A DNA stretch of 11,743 bases from an uncultured Eubacteriales bacterium (lineage in GTDB: Bacteria > Bacillota > Clostridia > Oscillospirales > Acutalibacteraceae). Below the pieces are notes generated by a model that searched no databases, had not been told where the DNA came from, and saw only the letters and a program-made list of their open reading frames with translations. The translations under genes were made by a program, and so were the position numbers. The stretch is taken from positions 6,848 to 18,590 of the forward strand of contig ONVG01000042.1 in the NCBI GenBank assembly GCA_900321195.1. Direction: 5' to 3'. Position 1 is the first letter of the stretch; the number at the start of each line of letters is the position of its first letter. Below, piece by piece: positions 1 to 6,175 of this stretch.

Positions 1-39
1 TTAAATAAATCAATCATTTTAGCACCAATTAATAACATT

Positions 40-86
40 AAATATTAAAATCGGTCAAAGACTCATTTATAATGTCCCTGACCGAT
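40..86 (-). terminator. Rho-independent terminator of the secreted C39-like protein gene
   Basis: On the minus strand a 13-bp stem forms between 74-86 and 50-62, with two or three G-U pairs and an 11-base loop. It is followed by a T-rich tail at about 49-40 (TTTTAATATT). It lies about 55 bases downstream of the stop codon at 141, so it most likely ends that transcript. Bases 1-39 are AT-rich and show nothing else I can name. Confidence 0.85.
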
Positions 87-140
87 CATTTTTTGTAAAT
101 ATTGTGTACTGTAAAATATCAGAATAATTCCTTACTCCGG

Positions 141-2066
141 CTAATTCACATTGACTGTAAACCTCTTTTTCACTACCTTGCCCGATGAATCCTTTACTCT
201 TATAACTATCTCGTATTCTCCGCTCTGCTTCGGAGTATATCTGACATTTTCACTATAAGAATATTTCTTTATGGCAGTCCATTCTTCTGTTCCGGCAGGT
301 CTGCAATAATATGCGAACTTATAGCCGCCCGAACCGCCGCTTGCCGAACCCGTAAGACTGATATAATCACCAAGCTCTGTTTCATATGAATCCGCATAAG
401 AGTTATTTACAAGCTTGTTGTTTATGACATCAACGATAATGGTCTTGTTTGAAAGCTTTCCGGCGGAGTTCTTTATCTTCACAAGGAACTCATATTTTCC
501 CGAATGCTTCGGCTTGTATGTGATACTGTCATTCTCTGAGTAGGAGCTTATTTTGTACCAGCTCGTATTGCCGTCCCTGCGGCAGTAATATGCGTATGTA
601 TAAGCTTCTTCGCCGCTTTCTGCAGCAGCATGTATGTCTATGCTCTCACCGTAGGATATCTTATTTGAAGATACATAGGAATTGTTTTCAAAATTATTTG
701 AAACACTGAGCTTCATGCCCTTCTGAGCTACCATCCTGTAAGTATTGTCATGTATCTTTACTCTTATAATATATTCTCCGGGGTGCTTTGGCGTAACGCT
801 TACATATTTTGAATCGCTGTAATCCTTGATATCTGTCCAGTCCGATTCATTTATTCCCCTGTATGAATAGCTGTACTCATATTGTCCTGAGCCGCCGCAT
901 GCAGCGCCGTTTATCGTTATCCTTTTGCCGAGCTTTATGCTGTCATCGGATATTGTTGAAAGATTTGTAAAACCCTTTACTACGGTAAGCTTTATACCTT
1001 TTTGTACTACCTGTCCGGTAAACTGGTCATGCACCTTTACTCTTATGGTATATTCGCCTGCTTCTGAGGGAGAAAATGCGACAGTTTTTACTTCACTGTA
1101 TTCCTTTATGTCTGTCCATTTGTCATCAGGCTCTTTTCTGTATGAATAACAGAAGTCATAGCACTCCGAACCGCCCTTTGCAGAACCGTTTATTGATACA
1201 GCCTCGCCTACAGACATAACAGACTTGTTTATTTTTGATGTATTTGTAATATCGGGGAAAGATGTTACCCTTTCGGCATAGTTTAGCGAAACCCAGCCCG
1301 TTCTTGAATTATACAGCGTATAGCCCCATGCGCCGCTTGACGAATATACTTTTTTTGTAATTGTAAGAAGTGTCCTGTCAGGCACTACGCATTGTACAGA
1401 ATATTCCATTCCTGCTCCTGAACGGAGATTTACTCCGCTGTCCGAATCTATGCGCCATTTTTCCTTTATTTCGGTATCCTTTGAAGATGAAGTCTTACTT
1501 CCTTCAAGACGGAGCGAAGGAGTATCGACAAACCAATATCCCTCGATACCGCTCACGCTTACAAGCGCGTTTGAAACATTCATTCTTCCCTTTGGAGTAT
1601 TGTTTGCAGGGTCTGCACAATAGAATACGCCGTTAGTATAGTCCGTAAGAAGTATAGCGTGAGGATAGTCATAATCATATGCGACTATTCCTTCGGGGTG
1701 CTGACTGAGAAGCTCTTTGAGTTCCTCCTTTGCATTGTACCTTATTTTTCCGTAGGATACAGTAAAACCTCTGTAGTCGTAATAATTGTACATTCCTGCA
1801 TCTTCGACCCAGAAAAGCTTTCTCATAGCGCTTTCCGTTATAGTTCTCCAATCGCTGTCACCTCTGAGCATAGCCGCCCTTCTCATAAGCATAACATTGG
1901 AGCAAAGAGTACATGTATCCCATTCCTGCTGTTTCAGGAATACCTCGGACGCATTTATATCCGAGAAAGACGCTGCCGAAGCGGACAGCGGCTGACTGCT
2001 CACAACAGGCATCAACGCAGCGCACAAGCCTATTGCAGCGGAAATTATTTTCCTTTTGATTTTCAA
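141..2066 (-). CDS. Secreted C39-like cysteine peptidase with SH3 domain and four C-terminal triple-tyrosine-type repeats
   Basis: A predicted exported protein of 641 residues. It starts at a TTG codon, chosen because AAGGAGG sits 8 bases upstream and a good signal peptide follows (basic MKIKRK, hydrophobic core to about residue 22, Ala-rich cleavage region near 28-32). Residues about 38-180 resemble C39-like papain-fold peptidases: Gln46/47, Cys52 in the motif DTCTLCS, His136 in YPHAILL and Asp152 in ADP would make the oxyanion/catalytic set. This assignment is inferred from motif spacing. Residues about 204-268 form a bacterial SH3 domain (motif GVNLRSGAG, closing GWVSLNYAE), a cell-wall-binding type. 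Residues about 274-640 hold four repeats of about 90 residues, each with an aromatic run (YSYSYR, YAYYCR), a Trp, Y-S, a P-x-x-x-GEY turn and a VKV/VKI strand. These fit the Y_Y_Y (triple tyrosine) beta-sandwich type. It has its own promoter and terminator, so it is monocistronic. The substrate is unknown; wall or host/diet protein targets are both possible. Confidence 0.8.
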   Translation of the reverse strand: MKIKRKIISAAIGLCAALMPVVSSQPLSASAASFSDINASEVFLKQQEWDTCTLCSNVMLMRRAAMLRGDSDWRTITESAMRKLFWVEDAGMYNYYDYRGFTVSYGKIRYNAKEELKELLSQHPEGIVAYDYDYPHAILLTDYTNGVFYCADPANNTPKGRMNVSNALVSVSGIEGYWFVDTPSLRLEGSKTSSSKDTEIKEKWRIDSDSGVNLRSGAGMEYSVQCVVPDRTLLTITKKVYSSSGAWGYTLYNSRTGWVSLNYAERVTSFPDITNTSKINKSVMSVGEAVSINGSAKGGSECYDFCYSYRKEPDDKWTDIKEYSEVKTVAFSPSEAGEYTIRVKVHDQFTGQVVQKGIKLTVVKGFTNLSTISDDSIKLGKRITINGAACGGSGQYEYSYSYRGINESDWTDIKDYSDSKYVSVTPKHPGEYIIRVKIHDNTYRMVAQKGMKLSVSNNFENNSYVSSNKISYGESIDIHAAAESGEEAYTYAYYCRRDGNTSWYKISSYSENDSITYKPKHSGKYEFLVKIKNSAGKLSNKTIIVDVINNKLVNNSYADSYETELGDYISLTGSASGGSGGYKFAYYCRPAGTEEWTAIKKYSYSENVRYTPKQSGEYEIVIRVKDSSGKVVKKRFTVNVN

Positions 2067-2120
2067 AATATAGTCCTCCTTTTTTCTTGATACATTTTCT
2101 TTTTAAAATCCTGTAAATAA

Positions 2121-2149
2121 ATTTTATCCCTTATTCCCAAAATTTTCAA
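2121..2149 (-). promoter_or_regulatory. Sigma-A promoter of the secreted C39-like protein gene
   Basis: On the minus strand TTGAAA (2149-2144) and TAAAAT (2126-2121) are separated by exactly 17 bases, close to the sigma-A consensus. The -10 element lies about 55 bases upstream of the TTG start at 2066, with the AAGGAGG ribosome binding site between them. This supports separate transcription of this gene from the tRNA/lexA region. Confidence 0.7.
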
Positions 2150-2210
2150 GCCCGTAAAATAAATTTGTAAAATATAGCGGAGTATATTTTCACATTTTAT
2201 ATATTAAGGT

Positions 2211-2256
2211 AAAAAAATAACACGCCGCAGTCTGACAATAAATAATGCGGTGTGTT
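2211..2256 (-). terminator. Rho-independent terminator downstream of tRNA-Leu
   Basis: An 11-bp stem pairs 2219-2229 with 2246-2256 (one G-U pair) around a 16-base AT-rich loop. On the minus strand it is followed by a run of seven T at 2217-2211. It is the first hairpin with a good U-tract after the tRNA gene, so it is the likely end of the tRNA (and perhaps lexA) transcript. It separates that unit from the promoter at 2121-2149. On the plus strand the same stem is followed by only a short TTTT, and no plus-strand gene is seen. Confidence 0.7.
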
Positions 2257-2267
2257 TTAGCAGTAAA

Positions 2268-2360
2268 GAATAATAAATAAAAAAGAATAAAGAATAATAC
2301 AGAAACGCCCCCATAAGACATCTTTATTATTTATTCCTTATTCTCTGTTCTTTATTATTT
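2268..2360. repeat. Long AT-rich imperfect inverted repeat
   Basis: The left arm (2268-2297) and the reverse complement of the right arm (2331-2360) match at 25 of 30 positions by eye. Both are built from AATAATAAA and AGAATAA words. The 33-base middle holds a short GC-rich patch (ACGCCCCC). The arms almost lack G and C, so it does not look like an ordinary terminator. It fills much of the gene-free stretch 2067-2391, together with the promoter and terminator listed separately. Its nature is unknown: it could be a small mobile-type palindrome, a stabilising hairpin behind the tRNA, or simple-sequence drift. Confidence 0.5.
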
Positions 2361-2361
2361 G

Positions 2362-2387
2362 AGCCCCTCGGCTTCAGCTGAAGGGCT
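2362..2387 (-). other. GC-rich hairpin directly behind tRNA-Leu
   Basis: An 8-bp stem pairs 2362-2369 with 2380-2387 around a 10-base loop, and an inner 12-base palindrome (CTTCAGCTGAAG, 2372-2383) offers an alternative fold. It begins only five bases from the tRNA 3' end. On the minus strand no T-run follows it, so it is more likely a 3'-processing or stability element than a complete intrinsic terminator. On the plus strand TTTT follows, but there is no plus-strand gene for it to terminate. Confidence 0.4.
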
Positions 2388-2391
2388 TTTC

Positions 2392-2475
2392 TGCCGGTGG
2401 CGGGGGTCGAACCCGCACGTCCTTGCGGACACGAGATTTTGAGTCTCGCACGTCTGCCAATTCCATCACACCGGC
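2392..2475 (-). tRNA. tRNA-Leu (anticodon CAA)
   Basis: An 84-base class II tRNA. The acceptor stem GCCGGTG/CACCGGC closes perfectly, with discriminator A at 2392. The anticodon stem CGAGA/TCTCG encloses the loop CTCAAAA, giving anticodon CAA, which reads UUG leucine codons. The long variable arm folds as GTCC-GCAA-GGAC, as expected for leucine tRNA. The T arm carries GGTTCGACCCC. The 3' CCA is not encoded (the bases after A73 are GAA), so it must be added after transcription. Confidence 0.95.
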
Positions 2476-2511
2476 ATATCTTATCCGATAATTCAATACC
2501 GGACAAGCATA

Positions 2512-2540
2512 ATTATACAATACTTTTTTTCGTTTGTCAA
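2512..2540 (-). promoter_or_regulatory. Perfect-consensus sigma-A promoter of tRNA-Leu
   Basis: On the minus strand TTGACA (2540-2535) and TATAAT (2517-2512) are both exact consensus and separated by exactly 17 bases. The -10 box lies about 36 bases before the mature tRNA 5' end at 2475. This is a strong constitutive-type promoter, typical of stable RNA genes, and it shows that the tRNA does not depend on read-through from lexA. Confidence 0.9.
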
Positions 2541-2549
2541 TAATTTTTA

Positions 2550-2621
2550 AAGCTCAAACACGGAAATCAATTTTCAAAATGATAAAAACACCGCAGATTG
2601 ATATTTTTTATCTTTGAGCTT
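2550..2621. repeat. Inverted repeat between lexA and the tRNA promoter
   Basis: AAGCTCAAA at 2550-2558 is repeated as its reverse complement at 2613-2621, giving perfect 9-bp arms. Inside lie ATCAAT/ATTGAT and GATAAAAA/TTTTTATC pairs that could extend or compete with the stem. It starts one base after the lexA stop codon and ends ten bases before the tRNA -35 box. No U-tract follows on the minus strand, so I do not call it a terminator outright, although it may slow or end lexA transcription. Confidence 0.4.
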
Positions 2622-2622
2622 A

Positions 2623-3213
2623 TCACATCTCTCTGTAAAGCGCAATGACCTTGCCAAGAATAATAAGCTCTTCTGTAATGATAGGCTCAAATTCGGGATT
2701 TTGCGGCTGTAAACGGTAATGTCCGTTTTCAGCGTAAAATGTCTTTACGGTAGCTTCATCACCTATAAGCGCGACTACTGTGTCGCCGTTTTCCGCAGCA
2801 TCTGTCTTTTCACATATAACTATATCACCGTCATATATGCCTGCATCCTTCATGCTCTCGCCCCTGACAAAAAAAACAAAAAGCGTTCTGTTTGCTGCCT
2901 TTTCCCTGCTGTACGGGACATATCCCGAAACATCCCCGAATGCATAGACAGGAAGTCCTGCCGTTACCCTGCCTATTACGGGCACAGCTACAGACTTATC
3001 ATCCGCCGATGAAAGACGTATTCCCCTGTGGCTCTTTGAAAGTGAGATATACCCCATATTTTCAAGTACTTTAAGATGCGCATAAACAGTAGAAGTAGAT
3101 TTCAGCCCTGTTGCGCTGCATATCTCCCTTATACTCGGATTGATGCCTTTTGAAACAGACTCGTTCAGATAATCAAGTATTTTCTTTCGGCTTTCAGTCA
3201 ACGTTTTTTTCAT
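2623..3213 (-). CDS. lexA: LexA SOS repressor (autocleaving)
   Basis: LexA binds operators of DNA-damage genes as a dimer. When RecA filaments form, it cleaves itself and releases the SOS response. The 196-residue protein has the usual full length. Residues about 1-68 form the winged helix-turn-helix, with the family motif PSIREI at 26-31, a serine/threonine-rich recognition helix at about 36-52 and the wing SHRGIRL. The cleavage site Ala85-Gly86 lies in VTAGLP, the catalytic Ser120 in RGESMKDAG and the catalytic Lys157 in ATVKTF; these positions are one off those of E. coli LexA. The ATG start gives the standard N-terminus, but the ribosome binding site before it is weak (AGGTCGG). The gene begins 23 bases after a lipoprotein gene and may share its transcript. 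No GAAC-N4-GTTC type SOS box was seen in front of it; a short palindrome there is listed separately. Confidence 0.95.
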   Translation of the reverse strand: MKKTLTESRKKILDYLNESVSKGINPSIREICSATGLKSTSTVYAHLKVLENMGYISLSKSHRGIRLSSADDKSVAVPVIGRVTAGLPVYAFGDVSGYVPYSREKAANRTLFVFFVRGESMKDAGIYDGDIVICEKTDAAENGDTVVALIGDEATVKTFYAENGHYRLQPQNPEFEPIITEELIILGKVIALYREM

Positions 3214-3226
3214 AATACAACACCGA

Positions 3227-3241
3227 CCTGATAAATTCAGG
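3227..3241. promoter_or_regulatory. Palindrome just upstream of lexA (possible operator or hairpin)
   Basis: CCTGA (3227-3231) and TCAGG (3237-3241) form a perfect 5+5 inverted repeat with a 5-base AT centre. It overlaps the stop codon of the preceding lipoprotein gene and lies 13 bases before the lexA ATG. LexA commonly represses its own gene, so an operator is expected about here. The sequence does not match the usual Gram-positive SOS box, so this reading is tentative. It could also act as an RNA hairpin. Confidence 0.3.
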
Positions 3242-3731
3242 CATTCCGCCAGTATGTCTGTATCTCGGATGACAGATTTCTCATGTCAGCGCAGATATCA
3301 ACATATTTTTTATCAAGCTCTTCCTTTTCGTTCTTATAAAACTTATCATCAAGCTTTTCCTCGGAATATTTGACAAGCATCCTGTATTCCGTCATTATTT
3401 TCAAGCCTTCTCCGGCTTTTTCTTTAAGCTCACTGTCATATGTTTTGAATTCCTTCTCAGCCTGGAGCTTGAGAATATTTTCAAATCTGTCTGTCAGCTT
3501 ATCCATAGTTTCCGCAAGCTGTTCCGAGCTTACCGGATCATGACAATTAAATTCCTCATTCTGTTCCTTTAACACTCTGTTGAGATTGACAACATCATTA
3601 ACAAGCGATTTCACGGACGCTACATATTTTTCGTTCTTCTTTACACTTTGCGTCGAACATCCTGTTATCACAAATATTGTCAGCAATGAAAGTATAAGCG
3701 CCAAAGCCCTTCTCGGTTTAATGATATTCAT
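3237..3731 (-). CDS. Small alpha-helical lipoprotein of unknown function
   Basis: I do not recognise this 164-residue protein. Its N-terminus is a lipoprotein signal: basic residues (KPRR), a hydrophobic stretch at about 9-22, then the lipobox ITGC with the lipidated cysteine at 25. It would therefore be anchored outside the cytoplasmic membrane. The rest is highly charged, rich in Lys and Glu, lacks glycine-rich turns and reads as several long amphipathic helices (about 37-60, 68-100, 103-130 and 135-160), possibly a small helical bundle. A GAGGAG ribosome binding site lies 8 bases before the ATG. It starts 24 bases behind the larger lipoprotein gene, so the two are surely cotranscribed, probably with the ABC genes upstream. 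Confidence 0.75.
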   Translation of the reverse strand: MNIIKPRRALALILSLLTIFVITGCSTQSVKKNEKYVASVKSLVNDVVNLNRVLKEQNEEFNCHDPVSSEQLAETMDKLTDRFENILKLQAEKEFKTYDSELKEKAGEGLKIMTEYRMLVKYSEEKLDDKFYKNEKEELDKKYVDICADMRNLSSEIQTYWRNA

Positions 3732-3755
3732 AAAGCCTGCTCCTCATATATTCTG

Positions 3756-4634
3756 TTATCTGATATCAAAACTGCCGCTGATAAGATATATCTGATAATA
3801 AAGCACTGCCGCTCTGCCCTTGTAATAATTAAGCATTGCCGAATCTACAGACAAAAATTCCTGTGTACCGTTCAGCGCCTTTTCCTCGGCTTCACTCTGA
3901 AAGCTTGCTTCTGCGGCTTCAAGACCCTCATTCCATTCAGCCTGTGAGATGATAAGCTTTTCCTTTTCTTCGGGCTTTTGCTCAAGCATATCGGAAAGCT
4001 TGTTATATGCATTTTCGGACTCAGCCTTCCATATCTCCGAATACTTTATTGTTATCTTACGCATATCAGTCTCATTTTCTGCGTTTTTAAGCTCTTCAAG
4101 CATTTCCTTATCTATGTCATTTTCCTTGAAAAGCTCATTGAATTTTTCATCATCCGTAAATTCCTCTGCGTTATGATAATCCTTGACTATCTGTTCATCA
4201 TCAAAATAATATCCGTTGTAGATATCGTCATCAGACTCTTCGCTCTGCTCGTCAAGCTTATCCTGTGAGACCTTTTTATCACTGTTTTCAGATGTCTGCT
4301 TTTTCTCATCTGATGATGTTTCAGGCTTGCTGACAGCGCTGTTTTCCTCAAAAGACTGCTCTTTCTGCTCAGCGCCGCTATTTTCCTCTGTTGAAGATGC
4401 CTCTGCTGAACTTTCGGGCGCAGAGATCTTTTCCTCATTGTCCGTACCGGCAGAGGATGCCTGCTCCTGCTGCTGAGAAACAACAGCGGATGAGTCGCTG
4501 CTGCTTACAGAAGAAACCGCTTTATTATCGGGCAGCTTCTTTTCATCCGATGTTTTATTTCCACAGGCGGTGAGCATAAGACATGCAGATATCAACGCAC
4601 ATAATGATAATATATTCTTCCTGCTTCTTTTCAT
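3756..4634 (-). CDS. Lipoprotein with Ser/Glu-rich stalk and LprI-like C-terminal domain
   Basis: A predicted surface lipoprotein of 292 residues. I start it at the ATG at 4634 because AGGGG sits 8 bases before it and the classical signal (MKRSRKN, hydrophobic core, lipobox LTAC with Cys24) follows directly. An in-frame TTG at 4661 would add nine residues but has no better site. Residues about 25-140 are a low-complexity stretch of Ser, Glu, Lys and Gln that probably acts as a disordered stalk. Residues about 145-185 are acidic and Tyr/Asp-rich. Residues about 190-285 are helical and resemble the LprI/DUF1311 family, which includes lysozyme-inhibitor-like proteins (motif SQAEWNEGLEAAEASF, later GRAAVLYYQIY). 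That match is from memory of the family pattern, and the cysteines often found in it are absent. It lies 49 bases behind the DUF4340 gene with no terminator between, so it is likely part of the same operon. Confidence 0.75.
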   Translation of the reverse strand: MKRSRKNILSLCALISACLMLTACGNKTSDEKKLPDNKAVSSVSSSDSSAVVSQQQEQASSAGTDNEEKISAPESSAEASSTEENSGAEQKEQSFEENSAVSKPETSSDEKKQTSENSDKKVSQDKLDEQSEESDDDIYNGYYFDDEQIVKDYHNAEEFTDDEKFNELFKENDIDKEMLEELKNAENETDMRKITIKYSEIWKAESENAYNKLSDMLEQKPEEKEKLIISQAEWNEGLEAAEASFQSEAEEKALNGTQEFLSVDSAMLNYYKGRAAVLYYQIYLISGSFDIR

Positions 4635-4683
4635 TTTTCTATCCCCTTTTATTTTATTCAAGCAATTTGCCGTTCAGACCTCA

Positions 4684-6162
4684 TCAGCTTATCTTATCCG
4701 GCAGAGAGTCTGCATAGCCTTCAATTTGTCCATTGTAAACGACAATATATTTTTTATCGGCAGTCTGATAAAAGCTCATATTTATCTCTTCTTTGTTGTC
4801 GGTATCAAATCCGAGCTGAATATCTATCATTTTTTTACAGCCTTTAATATCCTGCGGCACATCATCCGAGCGTTTGTATGAAGAAAGCTCATTTATATAT
4901 TCCATTACTTCGGTATAGTCTGTTTTCTGACCGTTTTTATAAACATTTACAACTCTGTTTATGGAATAGGTATCTGTTAGTACATCCTTAGCTTCAAGAT
5001 CATACTGCTCTGTCTTTCCGTCCTGAGTTATTTTCATACAGTTCATGTATTTCATATCTATGGAAAGTATGTTTTCGGTGAGTATGTCATTTCTGCTCAG
5101 ACCGTACCATGCTATATTTCCTGCATACATGCGGAATATCTTATTGCCGCTTTTATTCATAATGTAGCATCTGCCCTTACTGTCAGCCTTTGTGACATTT
5201 ACTGTCGTTTCACCGCCTGTACTAAGTCCTGCGGTCATGCTTATATACGGCTTATCAAGTCCGTACTTTTTTATATCGTCCTCGGTAACGCATATCGCCG
5301 TTACTTCCGCGCCTTCCATTCCGAACAAGCCGTCCCTTGCGTCTGTAACAGTCTTTGTCCTGCAGTCTGCAAGATACGGCTCTTTCATATAGTACTGATT
5401 TTTGAATATTTTCTGCTCAATATTGTCATTTTCCGAAAGGGTTATCGGCTTGTCGTAAAATTCTCCCGAAAAGCTTATGCTTTTTACCGATACATCATCG
5501 CTGAGATCAGATGTTATGGTATTATCGAACATTTGCAGCTTCTCCACAAGATAAGCATCGACATTATTTGTCGGGACAACATATACCGTCTTTTCATCAC
5601 TCATTTTAACATATACGCCCATATTGTCAGGCGCATCATCTCCCAAAGAAAAGCTTTTCTCGGTGCTGTCGTCAAAGCGTATCGTCACCTCTGCGCGCGG
5701 CTCTTCAAGGCCGTATTCCTTGTAATTTTTTCCCGATGTATCTATTACTTTTTTAGCGCCGAGATACTGACAGTCTTTATAAAGCTCGTCTGTTCTTTTC
5801 TTTGAAAGAAACTCCTGCGGATATTCCTGCATGGTATATACTATAGGTATCTCGGATTCGGACGCTTCCAGTACTTCAGGATTTACTACCGGATTGGATG
5901 AGCTGCTTTCATCATCAGAACTGCTCTGCTGTATTGCCTGATATTTATAGCCTATTATCTCATACTCTCCGCCTGTATTTTTTATCGTTATATCCTCCGG
6001 AACATTTCCTGTCTTATCATACAGAAGCACCGACTCAGGCTCTGATGTCTTTATACTGCTGTCATTATTTTCCGACGGCAGCATAAGCACCACTGCAAGT
6101 ATCGCTCCCAGCAAGCCTGCGCCGATACCTGCTCCGATAAGAAGCTTTGTATTTTTTTTCAT
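4684..6162 (-). CDS. DUF4340 membrane-anchored extracytoplasmic protein
   Basis: A 492-residue protein with one N-terminal membrane segment (about 6-28) and a long outside part, which starts with a Ser/Asp/Glu-rich linker (about 78-92). Two tandem units of the DUF4340 type can be seen. Each has a Y-G-L-x-x-P signature (EYGLEEP at 149-155 and KYGLDKP at 299-305), followed by beta strands and a display of Tyr/Val-rich repeats. DUF4340 proteins are often found beside gldA/gldF/gldG-like ABC genes, and their biochemical role is unknown. The ribosome binding site AAGGAGAG overlaps the stop codon of the GldG-like gene, and the ATG follows 8 bases later. This tight coupling implies the two proteins are made together and probably act in one complex. 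Confidence 0.85.
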   Translation of the reverse strand: MKKNTKLLIGAGIGAGLLGAILAVVLMLPSENNDSSIKTSEPESVLLYDKTGNVPEDITIKNTGGEYEIIGYKYQAIQQSSSDDESSSSNPVVNPEVLEASESEIPIVYTMQEYPQEFLSKKRTDELYKDCQYLGAKKVIDTSGKNYKEYGLEEPRAEVTIRFDDSTEKSFSLGDDAPDNMGVYVKMSDEKTVYVVPTNNVDAYLVEKLQMFDNTITSDLSDDVSVKSISFSGEFYDKPITLSENDNIEQKIFKNQYYMKEPYLADCRTKTVTDARDGLFGMEGAEVTAICVTEDDIKKYGLDKPYISMTAGLSTGGETTVNVTKADSKGRCYIMNKSGNKIFRMYAGNIAWYGLSRNDILTENILSIDMKYMNCMKITQDGKTEQYDLEAKDVLTDTYSINRVVNVYKNGQKTDYTEVMEYINELSSYKRSDDVPQDIKGCKKMIDIQLGFDTDNKEEINMSFYQTADKKYIVVYNGQIEGYADSLPDKIS

Positions 6163-6175
6163 AAATAAGCTCTCC

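Noticed and set aside
2211..2360. CRISPR-like or tandem array in the AT-rich intergenic stretch
   Set aside because: The recurring AGAATAA words are short, unevenly spaced and without spacers. No cas gene is present.
2362..2387. Intrinsic terminator right behind the tRNA
   Set aside because: The stem is good, but no T-run follows on the minus strand. The hairpin at 2211-2256 has both stem and T-run, so it was preferred.
4187..4483. Minus-strand frame of 98 codons rich in Ser, Arg and Leu
   Set aside because: It is an out-of-frame reading of the Ser/Glu-rich stalk of the lipoprotein gene, with no start signal of its own.
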